Source of the DNA: Oscheius dolichura
Lineage: Eukaryota; Nematoda; Chromadorea; Rhabditida; Rhabditidae
Reading direction: 5' to 3'
Assembly (NCBI GenBank): GCA_932521035.1
Contig: OW051496.1
Span: 6,076,001-6,140,000 of the forward strand
DNA length: 64,000 nucleotides
Shown: piece after piece, positions 33,682 to 44,652 of the stretch
How the letters are laid out: each line of letters opens with the position of its first letter
How positions within the stretch are numbered: the first letter of the stretch is position 1
Notes under the pieces: model-generated
Database searches by the model: none
What the model saw: only the letters and a program-made list of their open reading frames with translations
Told to the model about the DNA's origin: nothing
Position numbers and translations under genes: made by a program

Positions 33682-36557
33682 TTAGATATAATCGACGTGG
33701 TTGTCGTAGAGGGCTTCTTCCAGTTTCGACTTATCGATCAAAGGGGCTCCGAGGCCATCCTGGGCGCTTAGTAAGGAGGTGGCCGCCGCCTCTTCCTCTC
33801 CGAGGTCCCATCTTCTGGCAGTTGACAACATCGTCACGGTACACAACACCCAGAGGAAGGTGTTGATGACTAGAAAGCGAATGGGGAGGGAAGAGGAGAC
33901 CTACTGGCTGTTACGAGGAGAGTGACGGAGGGACGGGCCCACTGGCCACAGATGATTCCCTCGCTGATCAGGAACAGTCTGCGAGGATGTCTCAAGTTGT
34001 ACATGCTGCTTATTTCCTTCTGAATTTGGTGGGCTCTTCTCCCCTGACCGACTTACCCAAGCCGCTATAGTTTCGTTGCCAATCCTATACGACAGGTTGT
34101 CTATCAAAGATTCCTCGACGGTAGGAGTTGGCCGGAATGCTTCGTACGAGGGATGATCCCACTGGATTCTGGCTATTTCCCTTCACAGATCATTTGACCA
34201 GTTGTCTTTGTGCTTACTGTGTAAAATTGTAGATTGCCATCAACTCGTTCAGCTTGTCTCCCCTAAGAGAATCTGCGAGGTCGGTTGCTCCAAGATGTGC
34301 CAGTTTGTTAACAGAGAGCTGGAGTTTGTCTGCGTATTTCTGTAACGGGGGCTGTCTCTGTCCAGAGCGTCTCAACCTGATCCACGGGGGCATCCATCTG
34401 GTAGCAGCTCCTTGTCATCGTCTCGACATCGTTCTTCCACTGTCTTATGGTCTCTGTGAAATTGTCAAACACCATTGGCGGTTCAAAATAATCGGACTGT
34501 TGTATAATATGTCCGAGGTGGTCACTGAAGAGACGGTTCGGGGGAATACGGGAACAGCCTACAGGAATGACATCCTCCCGAGCAGAGGGGCATTGCGTCC
34601 TCCTCTCTGCCATTTCGGGTTGACGAGGAGCTGTTCAATGTCTTCAAACTCTTTGAGTCTATAAAATTGATTAGAAGCGGGCCCTCTTCCGGGGAAGAAG
34701 GTATCCGTGTCGGCAATGGCCCCGCAAGTCGAGGTGGCCGCTATCGTCGGCTTTATCCTAAACATCCCCTATCTCCGACTTAGTCAATCCATCTTACATG
34801 CTCATAAAGTTCCACGAGAGGTAACACGTAGTGAGGACGAAGTAGAAGTAGCCGACGTAGACCAGTCGGCCCAGCCATTTCTCCATCCTTCTCACCTCTG
34901 GTTTGCCTGGACTATGTCAGAAGGAGAAGAGGGACGACAAACCTGTAGGGTAGAGGAACTTATAGAAAGTGGCAAAGTAGCCGAGGAGGAGGAAAATTAG
35001 ACCGAAGGTGATGATTATGACCACGGGTGTCTGGTATGAATTGTAGTCGAAGTGGACAAACTGCGAAGATCTTGGTCGGTAACGAGGAAGGACCCACCAA
35101 CAAGCTCTTGTGAGCATTTGAGACGAAAGAGAAGACGTTTGTCAGCCAGTTCTGCAGCATTCCGTTTTTTTCTCGATCTCTGATGTGATCCTTTTCAATT
35201 TGCTCCAGTAAGCGGAACGACTCTTCCAAACTTTCGGATCGCAAGTTGAATATCCGGTTCTTGTCGGCCTGGCTCACAACGCCCATTCCTCTAACCTCCC
35301 ACCTATTTAAGCCGTTGGAAATTTGCTGCAAAAAGCATAATCAAAAGGAGAAGGTCTATCTCACCGTATGGTAAAGAATTGAGTCGTCGAACACATCCTT
35401 CAGAGCAGCTGCGACTCCTTCGCTGTTCTTCACAGAGTCCTAAAAGTTCATTCACACCTCCTGAATCGTAATGTGCAACACTATGAACCGTTTTCGTAAC
35501 TCTAGGGGCCGAGCTGCACATCTCCCCACCGTTTGTGTACATCTGCACACGGTTTTTGTGAATCCATGGGTTGATTAGCAAATTTGGGGACTTACCCCAA
35601 AGCTGCGCAAATCTCCCAAAAAGTCGCTTGCCCTCGTCCATGTAGTGTACACATTTTGTCGAAGGTTCTTGATCCCGAACTGAACCCGAAATGTCGTCTA
35701 CGATATTCCCTACCCCGTTCCGGGTTGACGCGGCCTGACATCGTTCCACCATCTCTTCTCCCACAGTGTCGAATTCTCTCTGTATAAATGACCTCGTGAC
35801 GGCATATGTCTAAATTCCCTGTCTCTCCCTTATCTCCTTTCCCTATTACCTGGTTAATGATGACCTCATCTTTGTACAATTGCAGTTCTAAAAGAGGTCG
35901 ACGAAGTTATGGAGAGATTACCTTTATCCATCAGTTCCAGGTTGCTGTTCAGTATCCATCGAGTATTGAGATCTGTCACCACGCCCCCGTAGCCTATAGC
36001 CCCAAGGAGGATGGCAATAAAAAGGGCGATGTACACACCGATTCGGAGGAACAGTCGACCACGGGACTCTGTCTTCTGATACGGGGATATCTGCCATAGT
36101 CATCTCGACTACCTGTGACTTCGGGAGGTAGCCCATTTTATTACAGGCTAGGTTGAAGAGAAGCGCGATCACCGAGAGTATTCCGAAGCCGGAAAGGATC
36201 CAAGCCAGGTGGCTCATCGTCGCCGGAAGGCTCTGGGATCTGTATAACGTGGAGGACAGGTTGTCGTATTCGTATGTCCATTGACCACGCTGACTGCTGT
36301 TTATCACATTGAACAGGGCCTGGAATCGAGCTGCCCTTGATTATATCCAGAATGACCTGATTCTCTGTGTCGTCCAATTTGGGCAGGAAGGGCTGAAAGA
36401 CGGCCTCGGCAAAGTCAAACAATCTCGTATCGACTTCATACGGGCATACCCAATCAATTCTGTTCGCTGGCAGTGCCCAAGAGGCCCGAGATGGGCAGAT
36501 TGGGAGCTCGTCCGTATTCGAGGGGAAATTTTCCTCATACATCCTCAAATACTCCAT
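33682..36557 (-). CDS. prominin-like five-transmembrane glycoprotein
   Basis: Fifteen exons: 36357-36557, 36113-36319, 35922-36075, 35850-35887, 35489-35809, 35365-35439, 35098-35325, 34943-35060, 34798-34906, 34572-34757, 34377-34524, 34218-34339, 34057-34180, 33905-34019, 33682-33869; 777 aa. The topology matches prominins, which shape membrane protrusions: an N-terminal ectodomain, TM1 (about 99-122, ILSGFGILSVIALLFNLACN), a short loop, TM2 (about 145-168), a large loop with coiled-coil-like helices and cysteines, TM3 and TM4 (about 420-480), a second large loop starting STCGAIAD, TM5 near 705-725 and a short cytosolic tail. Tweety-type channels share a similar layout and are the main alternative. 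The start ATG could have an unseen upstream signal-peptide exon. Confidence 0.6.
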
Positions 36558-36668
36558 GTTATTGTGGGGAAAGATGGGTTAAAAGAGGAAAGTTAGAATG
36601 CCCAACAAACGGAAAAGGCACTATCACAAAACGGAGGAGCAAACATGTGAATCACATCGCCCGAGACG
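36558..36668 (-). promoter_or_regulatory. 111-bp intercistronic gap, ammonium transporter to prominin-like
   Basis: Same-strand genes separated by about 111 bp, the spacing typical of nematode operons. The stretch is T-rich on the coding strand near the downstream start, but I do not see a clean AG acceptor adjacent to the ATG. Confidence 0.35.
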
Positions 36669-38621
36669 TTATCTCCGACTGTTCCTCTGTCGAAATTGAC
36701 CTTTTATTCGAATAAATGAGGCTAATGTTCTGTCTATTCGTGGATATCCACCTGCCAGACTTCTCTTCTCTTCTTCTGTTCCAGTTCGTAGCCATTCGTA
36801 TGAACATCGCTGGTTTTTCCGTCTTTCTCGAGTTCGACCGTCTCCACCTCGACCCATCCGTGTCCGTAGGCCCCAATCGGATACGCATCCTAGATGTGTC
36901 TGTCAATATATCCTCCTTCATGAAACAACCTCGCCGTGTTTGTAAATATCGAGTCCGTTGAGTTCAACCTCCCTGCTGACTCGCATCTTGCCTATCTTTT
37001 TGAGGAACAGGAAAATGGGCCACATCCAAAGGGCTGACCAGGTTATTATTGCCACGGCGCAGATCATCTGCCACCCCACTTGCTGTACACAACACACTTT
37101 CAACAAAGGCAAATGTATGGAAATACCGCCATGGCCTGTCCCAGTCTGTATGGGTGGCCCGAGAAGACATCGACCACCGCGTAGATTAGACCTTCATTTC
37201 CCACGATGACCGCAGAGAACAGACCCCAGAAGCCTCCTCCAAAGTGGACAGCAAAGGCGTCCAACGGATCGTCGATCCTCCATCTGGAAAGTGATCCTTT
37301 GTTGGATAATGAGGACAGGGCTACTTGAGCATGAGACGGCACAGGAGGAGATAGATCAGACCCGCTCCGATACCGGTGAACGGTGTGGCGGCCGGCTCCA
37401 TCTTATTACAGGCGGCACACGCGGCGACCATTCCCGTGAGGCAGGCATTCAACGTCAAGAGGAGAGTCCACTTCTTTTGGGTCATAAAATGGATAAACAA
37501 GAAGGTCAGAGCAGCCCACGCTCCACAGAGTACGGTATTCGTCCTGAAATGTAGTCATAGATTGACACCCATTAGTAATACATAGCCAGTCCTATCATGT
37601 GCCCATCTCCAGGATTGGATATTGTAGCAACCGAGCCGCCGTTGAAGGCCAAAAAGCCAAACATGAGGATGAATCCACCGAGGGCGGCAAACTAAAAAGG
37701 TTTCGAGTTCAACGAGTTCACTGACGGGAACACTATGTCCTTTAATGTCTTTGGCCGTCCCGTCCTTCTCGAAACGACCGATTCTTGGTCCCATTAAACG
37801 AGCTGCCACGAACGACGCCGTGCCTCCACAGAGATGTACGAGTCCGGAACCGGCAAAGTCCTAAAGACCAGTGGACGAGGAGGGCGAGACCCTACGATGT
37901 ATGTAGTCCGGATGGAGTCCGTCTGGATACCCCTGCTCATCCAGCCCTCGGGACTCCAGCCCCAGTGGGTAAGGATCGGGTAGACGAAGGCTAAACAGAT
38001 AATTTGGAGGGAATTCCCTAGATCTTACTGGAGATGACGGAACAATAAGTGATGAAGCAGGCGAATTCACACCGTTCTGCCACAGCCCCGGATACTGAAA
38101 TGGCGCCGTATTTTTAATATACCATTAATATACCAATTGTAGCCGCGGTGGCAGCGAAGACATAGTGGAAGAAGAATCTGGAAGAGTACGACCACTGTTA
38201 CCTAAAAGCTTACTTGGGGTAGTCAGACAGTCCCGAGAGGAAGAATTGGGAGTTGCCGATGAAGAGGCCGACGGTCTCGTTGGATGACTCGCCGTAGGCG
38301 AAAGCCCAGCCCAATGACCAGTAGCCGATGATGGCAATACCTAGAGCAGTCTATCCTCCGTGAAATAATAAACTGACTTGAGTCGAGAAGGTTCTTGATG
38401 AGGATATTTGTCGTGTTTTTGCTTCGAACGGCACCTGCCTCGAGGAAGGCGAAGCCACATTGCATAACTAAATTCAGGTGAGGGGAGAGGGGAGGACACC
38501 TACTGAAGATGATGACGGCCATGGAGCACAGGAAGAAGGAATCATTGTTCTCGGCCAGCGTCTTCTGTAGCACATCCAGCCGATTCCGAAGATCCTCCAA
38601 ATCGGTGACGTTGGACGCCAT
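36669..38621 (-). CDS. ammonium transporter (AMT/MEP family)
   Basis: Plasma-membrane ammonium channel. Twelve exons: 38504-38621, 38378-38467, 38214-38340, 38134-38177, 38029-38094, 37896-37990, 37726-37860, 37582-37691, 37325-37543, 37127-37283, 36930-37082, 36669-36899; 514 aa. Family hallmarks: [36 protein letters not shown], the signature [21 protein letters not shown] followed by [21 protein letters not shown], and the pore histidine segment [16 protein letters not shown]. The regulatory C terminus has the conserved GLDIYKHGE and DAYP. The last exon could lose 30 nt to one more intron; the frame and stop stay the same. Confidence 0.95.
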
Positions 38622-39402
38622 GACAAGAGCCGTACGGTAAGACGACTGAAAAGAGAACTGATCCGACCAAAATGTTTGGCGGGGTCATTACGACCAGGTC
38701 GACAAAAAAGATGGGCGAAACTAGACATTCGGGGGCAAAAACACTCCTTAATGAGAATTTTAGTGGGTTGGGGGAAGACCTTTTTAGAATTTTATGGGTT
38801 TGTTTGTAAAAAGGACAGAATGAAGACTTCTCGCTGGTCGAAGTTCTCCCGGGGGAGGGGAATACTGTTTACCAGGGGGTCGACAAGGACCCAACTGACT
38901 AATCCTATTCGGCTATTTTTGGCTGTTTTCTATCTATCCGGGTCGACTGGTTCACCGAAGTACATAACCCATATCCCACGGCAGGAGTACCTGGAATCCA
39001 CGGCCGCGTGGGGATAATTCTCAATGTTCGTACTTCTGTTCCCCTGCAGTTTTTAATCAGCGTACCCTTCAGACACGGCCGCCATTCAGAGTGCCCCCCC
39101 CCCCCCCACCTGTCCATACAAAGGGGGTCCTTTCCCCGCATCCCCGCTAAATAAATTGTCTGCCCCTTGCAGATTGTAGTAGTAAACATCCTCCTCTGCA
39201 GTAGACACTTGTCCTTCTATTTCCGAGGGGGTATTTGTAAGGGGTGCAGACTTCATCGGGGCGGGGTAAAAGTGATGACGACGGAGAATATTACCCGCTC
39301 GGCTGGTCATTACCACATCCGCTCACCTTTAGCCGTCTCCCTCCTCCCTCTGATAATTAGTCTCTCCTCTCATCCAGTTGTGATTTTTTCGAGTCTCAGA
39401 CT
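38622..39402. promoter_or_regulatory. divergent region, ammonium transporter / chemoreceptor
   Basis: 781 bp between opposite starts. It holds a run of 14 C at about 39094-39107. No gene seen. Confidence 0.45.
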
Positions 39403-40695
39403 ATGAATATATCCGCCCAACTCTGTCTAGATGCCGCCAACGTGGCCTCCTCCCTCTCCTTTAAAATTCTCATCGCCATCAAAATGTTGTTGGCTATTCT
39501 CGGAACATTCTGTATTTTTGTTTTGTTCAAGAAAAAGGTATGTAATTGTGTGGGTGATATCAAATTATAGCCAGCGGTCCTCGTGGATACCCAACTCCAA
39601 CGCGAGGATTCTCTACCACGCCCATGTTTACTTCGCCTTCCACGCCACCGCGGGCTTCGTCGTCGTCTATGTCTACGACCTCGTCAGGTGGGGGTTCCCT
39701 CTACAGAGTAATCCTATCGGCGGATATTCATTTTAGTTTCTGCCACCAGCCACCTGTCGTGTAGCCCAATCCCCCCGACCAATCCAATTCAGAACCTCGA
39801 TCCCCTCGGACGATCCCTGCTACCACGTGATAAATGCCCGCTTCTCCTGTGCCTTTCGAATCATCCCCGTCCTCGGAGCCGTCTCGCAGTCTTTCAACAT
39901 GTTTACTTTTGCCATTGAGCGGGCTATCTCGACCGTGTTCATAGAGAAGTACGAGAAGATTACAACTGCCAAACTGGGATCCTCCCTCGTCTTTATATCG
40001 GTACGCTTTTATTTTCTAAAGAAGGGAGAGGACTTCCTCTTCAGGTGGTTTTGGCCTGTCTGATGCATCTCTGCTGTACTTACCTGCCCATTTCTGCCGA
40101 CGTGTACGTGGCCAGTCTGACCATTCGAACTCCGCAGAATAGCACTACTTATCAGGTTTGAAAGGCCGTCTGTAAGAGCAGGAAGGATCTTTAGATCGCG
40201 ACTTTTATCCCCTTCTGCCTGGAGATAGCCACCTTCACCATCTTCGGCATCACCTATTACCTAAACATCAGAAAACATTCCAAGCTTCGCTACCTCCTGA
40301 CCATCGGCCGGAAATACCAGGTGAGACCGACATTCTCCTCACTTTTTCCAGTTGGCAATTTGCAGATCTCGGAGAACAAATTCCTCATCCGGGCCCTGTA
40401 TCCGTGTTTCTTTATCCACTTTCTCCTGAGTGCCTTTACATATATCGGGATCTATCTGTACCCAGTGGTAGGCCGTTCCGACCTCGCCGAAGTGTTTCAG
40501 TTCTTCCCACAGTACGAGACGGTCTCCTCCGCTGTCTGGGTCGAATTCTTCAGTCAGTTGCCTAACTATGCCATCTTTATGCCGTGGATCCTGATGTGGC
40601 AAAAGAAGAGAAGCAATCGGATAGACAACCTCCGGGGGAGGACGGCCGCCGACGACCACTTTCAACAGTTCAACGAAATGCTCAATAAAACGTAG
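39403..40695 (+). CDS. seven-TM chemoreceptor, Sra/Srab type
   Basis: Nematode chemosensory GPCR. Six exons: 39403-39537, 39575-39687, 39793-40000, 40045-40155, 40195-40320, 40366-40695; 340 aa, the usual Sra/Srab length. The N-terminal ectodomain has CLDAANVASS, then TM1. The family landmarks follow: ILYHAHVYFAFHATAGF, DDPCYHVINARFSCAFR, and TM3 ending FTFAIERAISTVFIEKYE (the ER-x-x-x-T...YE motif of Sra). KFLIRALYPCFFIHF is in TM6 position. The C-terminal tail is basic. Intron 2 is 109 bp; joining 39687 to 39793 is in phase and avoids a stop. Confidence 0.85.
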
Positions 40696-42477
40696 CACAG
40701 ACTGGGTGCCCTTTCCAGGGGGCTGCCTCGTACCCGATCTGTTAGTACCCGTGATGTAAGATGTCGCTAATTCAGCCGACTGCACCGCGTATTTGATTAA
40801 GAGAAAAACTTTCGAGAGAAAAACAAAAAAATGATTAAAAATATACGGACAAGGAATTAGGGAGATTCGTTGTATAAATCCAGTGCCGGTACGGGAAGGC
40901 TCGATAAGGCCAGGAATTTCGCCTAATCGTGGAATAAATCGAGGGGCAAAAAAGGTTTGTCCGTGTGTTTTCGAGATAAAATGAGACGGTAGCAGAAGGG
41001 CTCGAGCCTCTCCTGTCCCCCTCGTCCTCCTCTCTTTTTAATCGAAAAACAACGGAAGAAGGCGTCGGAGGGAGTCATAATAGGCATGGAGGAGTGGTAT
41101 GACGCAACGATTGGATCGCCGATCGGCGCTAACTGTGGATCGCACTCAATTACCGCAGGAAGTCGTCTTCACCCGCTTTCGACGACCCATTTTCTCTTTT
41201 GTAAACGGCTTTCATCTTCACTTTTTTGACTGTCCCCCCGTTGGCTGCCCTCCTCCTCCTCCTCTTCATCCTCCCGTCCTCGCTTTCCCGTAAATATTTT
41301 GGGATGAGGTGATAATCTTCGGGGAATGACTAATCAGCCCTTTTTGGTCGCCGAACCCGGCGGATTAAAGGCCAGAATACGGAAAGAGACCTTTCTTGGC
41401 TACGAAAAATTCGAAAGCCAATTGGCATCCTGTCGAAATGGGATGACCGGTTATTAGCCATCAACCCAAAGACAACATTCTTATGCCCGCGCACATCAAA
41501 ATCCCGCCACTTGTCGACACCGGCCAACCGACACCTTCCTGGCTTTTTTCAGTTTTCTGTGGACACGTATCACTTTCTATCTCTCTCCATTTCTTTCTCT
41601 CCCAGCCTGGCAAGAGGCCCCCCAGCAGAGATGGCCCTGTCTCCCGGCCATTATCTCATCGCGGATCGGATTGTCTATTTTCCGTCTTGTTTTGTTTTCT
41701 TACAACGGAATGTTTTAACTTTAAGGTGGCTTTTCGGGTTGAAACCTATACCATTCGAAAGAGCGCAAAAAATTATCATAGGATCGGCTTTCAGATTTTA
41801 CTCAATGATCTCCGTTGAGGTACACGGAGCCCAAGAAAAATTGCAGAAATGACCCCAGACTTGTCAAATGCCAAAGCGGTACCGTCAAGCGTGAAACGGT
41901 GGCCCAGTGGATAGCGCACTCTCCTACAGTTTTTCTCTATTCAAGTTCGAGTCCCGGAATTGGCAATTTTTTTGCTTTTTTTCCTAGTAATACTAACAAG
42001 AGAACAACAGAGGAATAACAACAAAAAAAGCTTTATTAGCTTCAGCAACGATGTTCCACGAAGTGTGGGAAGCAGAAACGCCGGGAACAGCGAGAATAGA
42101 AGCAGGCGGCGAAGAAGGGTGTAGAACAGACAGATTCTGCACAGCATGATCCGTCGAAGGGCGGAAAACATTTCTGCATCGGCGTGAGATTGTTAGACTG
42201 TTCCTGCCTGCCTTCCCAAAAATGCAACCAACTGTCCCAGTTTGCGGCTCATTGCAGACGATCCCTTTTTATGACACCCGACTGAAGCATTCCTTCATTT
42301 AAAATTTCATTTGGGATAGCTGAAAAGGGAGGGAGGACGGGAAGTGGCCCTCCTTCCTCGGTCGATGATTGAAAGTTCAAAAAGTCGGGATCACTTGACA
42401 TTTTAATTGCGGTCATCGCAAGAATTATTGCTTCTTCGATTTTTTTCTCCTTCTTCCATCCATGCCCTAAATTCCAG
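40696..42477. other. 1.8-kb intergenic region
   Basis: Between two plus-strand genes. Apart from a tRNA-like sequence near 41.9 kb I see no gene; frames at 41483-41852 are unsupported. Confidence 0.45.
41890..41962 (+). pseudogene. tRNA-like sequence with A and B boxes, probably degenerate
   Basis: TGGCCCAGTGGATAGCGC (41900-41917) matches the pol III A box and the D arm of arginine-type tRNAs, and AGTTCGAGTCCCGG (41944-41957) matches the B box/T loop at suitable spacing. The acceptor stem and T stem do not pair convincingly and I cannot place an anticodon stem, so a working tRNA is unlikely. A T-rich run follows. It may be a tRNA pseudogene or SINE head. Confidence 0.35.
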
Positions 42478-43468
42478 ATGAAAATATTCCTGGCCGTCCT
42501 CTTCACAATTTTCTCGTCAGTCGTCGCCCGGTGTCCCACAATACAGAGAGGTATCCCTTCCCCCGCCTGCTCTCGATCTATCCCTTCTAGCCTCCTGCTG
42601 CACCGCCAAAATAGATCCCCAGTGTGGTGTGCCGAAAGTTTGCTACCGATGGATTAGGAAGCACTGTCCGGACAGGAAGGGGGCCGTCTTTGCCAGGAAA
42701 TTGGAGGCTGACAGGAGGAGAGCTCCCCAGAAAGGCAGGGAACGGGTCGAAGTACTGTAGACAGGATGAGAGGGAGACAAGAGAAGTTACAGGCCAAGTG
42801 CGGGACGGTGGAGAAGGGCTACCAGCCCTGTACGAGCAAGTCCATTGCCAACAAACTGTTCAATGCCTGCTGCCAGTTGTATGTGCCGGAGGAGTGCCAC
42901 TTCATGTGTACATACGAGACTGATCCCGCCAAAAGCAGGAGCATGGTCCGTCCCCCTCTTTTCCTCCATTTGTCCCGTTTCAGTTGGTAGACCTGGTCCG
43001 GGAGGCCAAATGCAACCTGAAGTACCTGTCCTCCATCCTCTACTGTGCCAGCCAAAACAGAGACAATCGAAAATGCTGTGCGGACCTCGACCTCAATGCT
43101 CCACAGCTCCAGGTAGGCGATTCTTTGTGGGGGCCTCAATTCCCCAGGGAATTTCTTGAAAGTAAACGTGCTCCAGCTCTAATCTATCCATATGAGACAA
43201 ACTTTGATCAATGATATCTCCCTATTTTTTCCATAAAAAATGAATTAGGGTAGAATAATCAGCGAAAGTAGCTCTACAAAATAATATCAAATTTGTAAGA
43301 TATTCTTGAAATTTCCTTTAAAAATGTTTACAGGTTGGCTCCCGGTGTCTTCGAATGTGCGATCCGAGTGGAATGGCGATAGATAGGATAACAAGGCTCG
43401 ATACTACTTGCCTTTTTAATTGGGGGGTGATAATGTATTGTCACCACTCAGGAATCCGTGAAATGTAA
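42478..43468 (+). CDS. secreted DB-domain protein
   Basis: Five exons: 42478-42550, 42591-42751, 42793-42945, 42984-43112, 43334-43468; 216 aa. Signal peptide MKIFLAVLFTIFSSVVA, then a basic stretch with paired cysteines (SCCTAKIDPQCGVPKVC). The nematode DB module follows: ANKLFNACCQLYVPEECHFMCTY, ILYCASQNRDNRKCCADL and CLRMCDPSG, with a C-terminal TTC and MYCHHSG. The alternating C-C and C-x3-C spacing is characteristic of that domain, whose function is unknown in general. Intron 4 is 221 bp, long for this window. The exon 2 donor has two in-frame options (42745 or 42751). Confidence 0.8.
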
Positions 43469-44149
43469 CCTGGAATCTAAGATGACCCGCTAATAAAGAG
43501 GATATTTACCCAGAGATACATGATTGTTGTGATCTTACACCGGCCAGGGGCCAATCCCGATGGCCAGCTGACGATAACAACCCCCTGGTACTTGATATCC
43601 GCCATTGTTCCGCATGCTCTTTGTTTCTTCCAGGAGGATGACGGCCTCCTCTGCTGACCTTGGCCCTTATCGGGGCTTCCCTGCTCCTGTTGTCCAACTG
43701 ATAACCTCGCCCTTCCCCTGCCTTCGCTTGTTTCTCCCCACTGTCCACTCCTTGTTGTAGTCTCTACTTCCAGGTTCCACCCCCGCCAGCTATGCCGTAC
43801 GTCGGCGTCGGAGCCCAACAACATTACGGTAAGTAAAAGAAAAAAAGGAGGAAGAGATATTGAAACGTGTGTAACAGCGAGTTCTTTCGATGGTTGCCGA
43901 TGGGAGAATTAATAGGTGGTCGAGAAGGGCCCATCACTCACCGACCATGTTACACCTTGTCTTCCAAGGGGGAGATGCGGGAGCTGTCAAAATACAGAGG
44001 AAGTGGTACCCCAGAGATCGAATTCGTCACCCGCCCTTTTGGCCGGTCTCTCGTGTCATCCCCTGGTTAAAAATCCGCCCTGAGGCCTCCCCAAAACAGA
44101 CTTTGCGTGCTCATGGGAAGGATGACCCGCGTGTCTCCTCTGGCCACCT
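43469..44149. other. 681-bp spacer, no supported gene
   Basis: Open frames here (43477-43824 minus, 43890-44192 plus) lack a signal peptide, domain or splice-consistent extension. Confidence 0.4.
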
Positions 44150-44327
44150 TCACCCGGAGTACCATCCTCGTCGGATCGGCCCCTCCGAGTAGGCCCATCT
44201 CCCCCGCCATCTCCCCGAGTATTCTCGCTCCTTTGGCCGTTCTAAATGATACTATTAGTATTCCTCGAACACCTGCGACCACGCCGAGGGACAAGAGGGC
44301 CCCGAGGAAGGACAAGGGGGTCGACAT
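44150..44327 (-). CDS. possible 48-aa secreted Arg/Trp/Gly/Tyr-rich peptide
   Basis: Two exons, 44273-44327 and 44150-44241, with a 31-bp GT-AG intron. Exon 1 is signal-peptide-like (MSTPLSFLGALLSLGVVA) and is preceded three bases upstream by CACCTTTACAG, a good trans-splice acceptor. The mature part is ERPKEREYSGRWRG, then RWAYSEGPIRRGWYSG and stop. The bias to R, W, Y and G recalls small nematode secreted peptides in general, but I cannot assign a family. The evidence is only the splice pattern and composition. Confidence 0.35.
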
Positions 44328-44652
44328 CAACTGTAAAGGTGGGAAGGGAAGCCTTCTCGACACTATTCCAAAGAGAAGTCAAAAAGGAACGGGCCAACAG
44401 TCAAAAAACAGAATTAGTCGTCCCAAATGGCTCATTTTGGTTATGTTTGTGCGCAATCGGCCAATATAAATTAGCTCGGAATAGAAAAAAAGGTCTCGGC
44501 GGAGCTGACTTGCTTGGCTGCCTGACGGCGACTCGGCGACACCCCGACAAAAAGTTCTGTGTCGGGCCAATCTCCTTTAATGCGCCGTAATTGAAAACGT
44601 CCTACTCACGGTGGGAAATCCAATTCCTCCTTGGGAGGGGCTCGCGATAACA
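44328..44652. promoter_or_regulatory. divergent spacer upstream of the peptidase gene
   Basis: 325 bp; no gene seen. Confidence 0.35.

Noticed and set aside
35490..35595. Intron starting at GTAAG 35595 in the prominin-like gene
   Set aside because: It breaks the phase with the following exon; the frame is open to 35489, where a GT donor restores phase.
39737..39748. A 12-nt micro-exon with a GC donor in the Srab-type chemoreceptor
   Set aside because: Joining 39687 directly to 39793 is in phase, uses GT-AG and gives the better family alignment.
41483..41852. Open frames upstream of the DB-domain gene
   Set aside because: No domain, signal peptide or spliced continuation; composition like the surrounding spacer.
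43477..43824. Minus-strand frame that could extend a gene beside the DB-domain gene
   Set aside because: No recognisable domain and no plausible splice partner.
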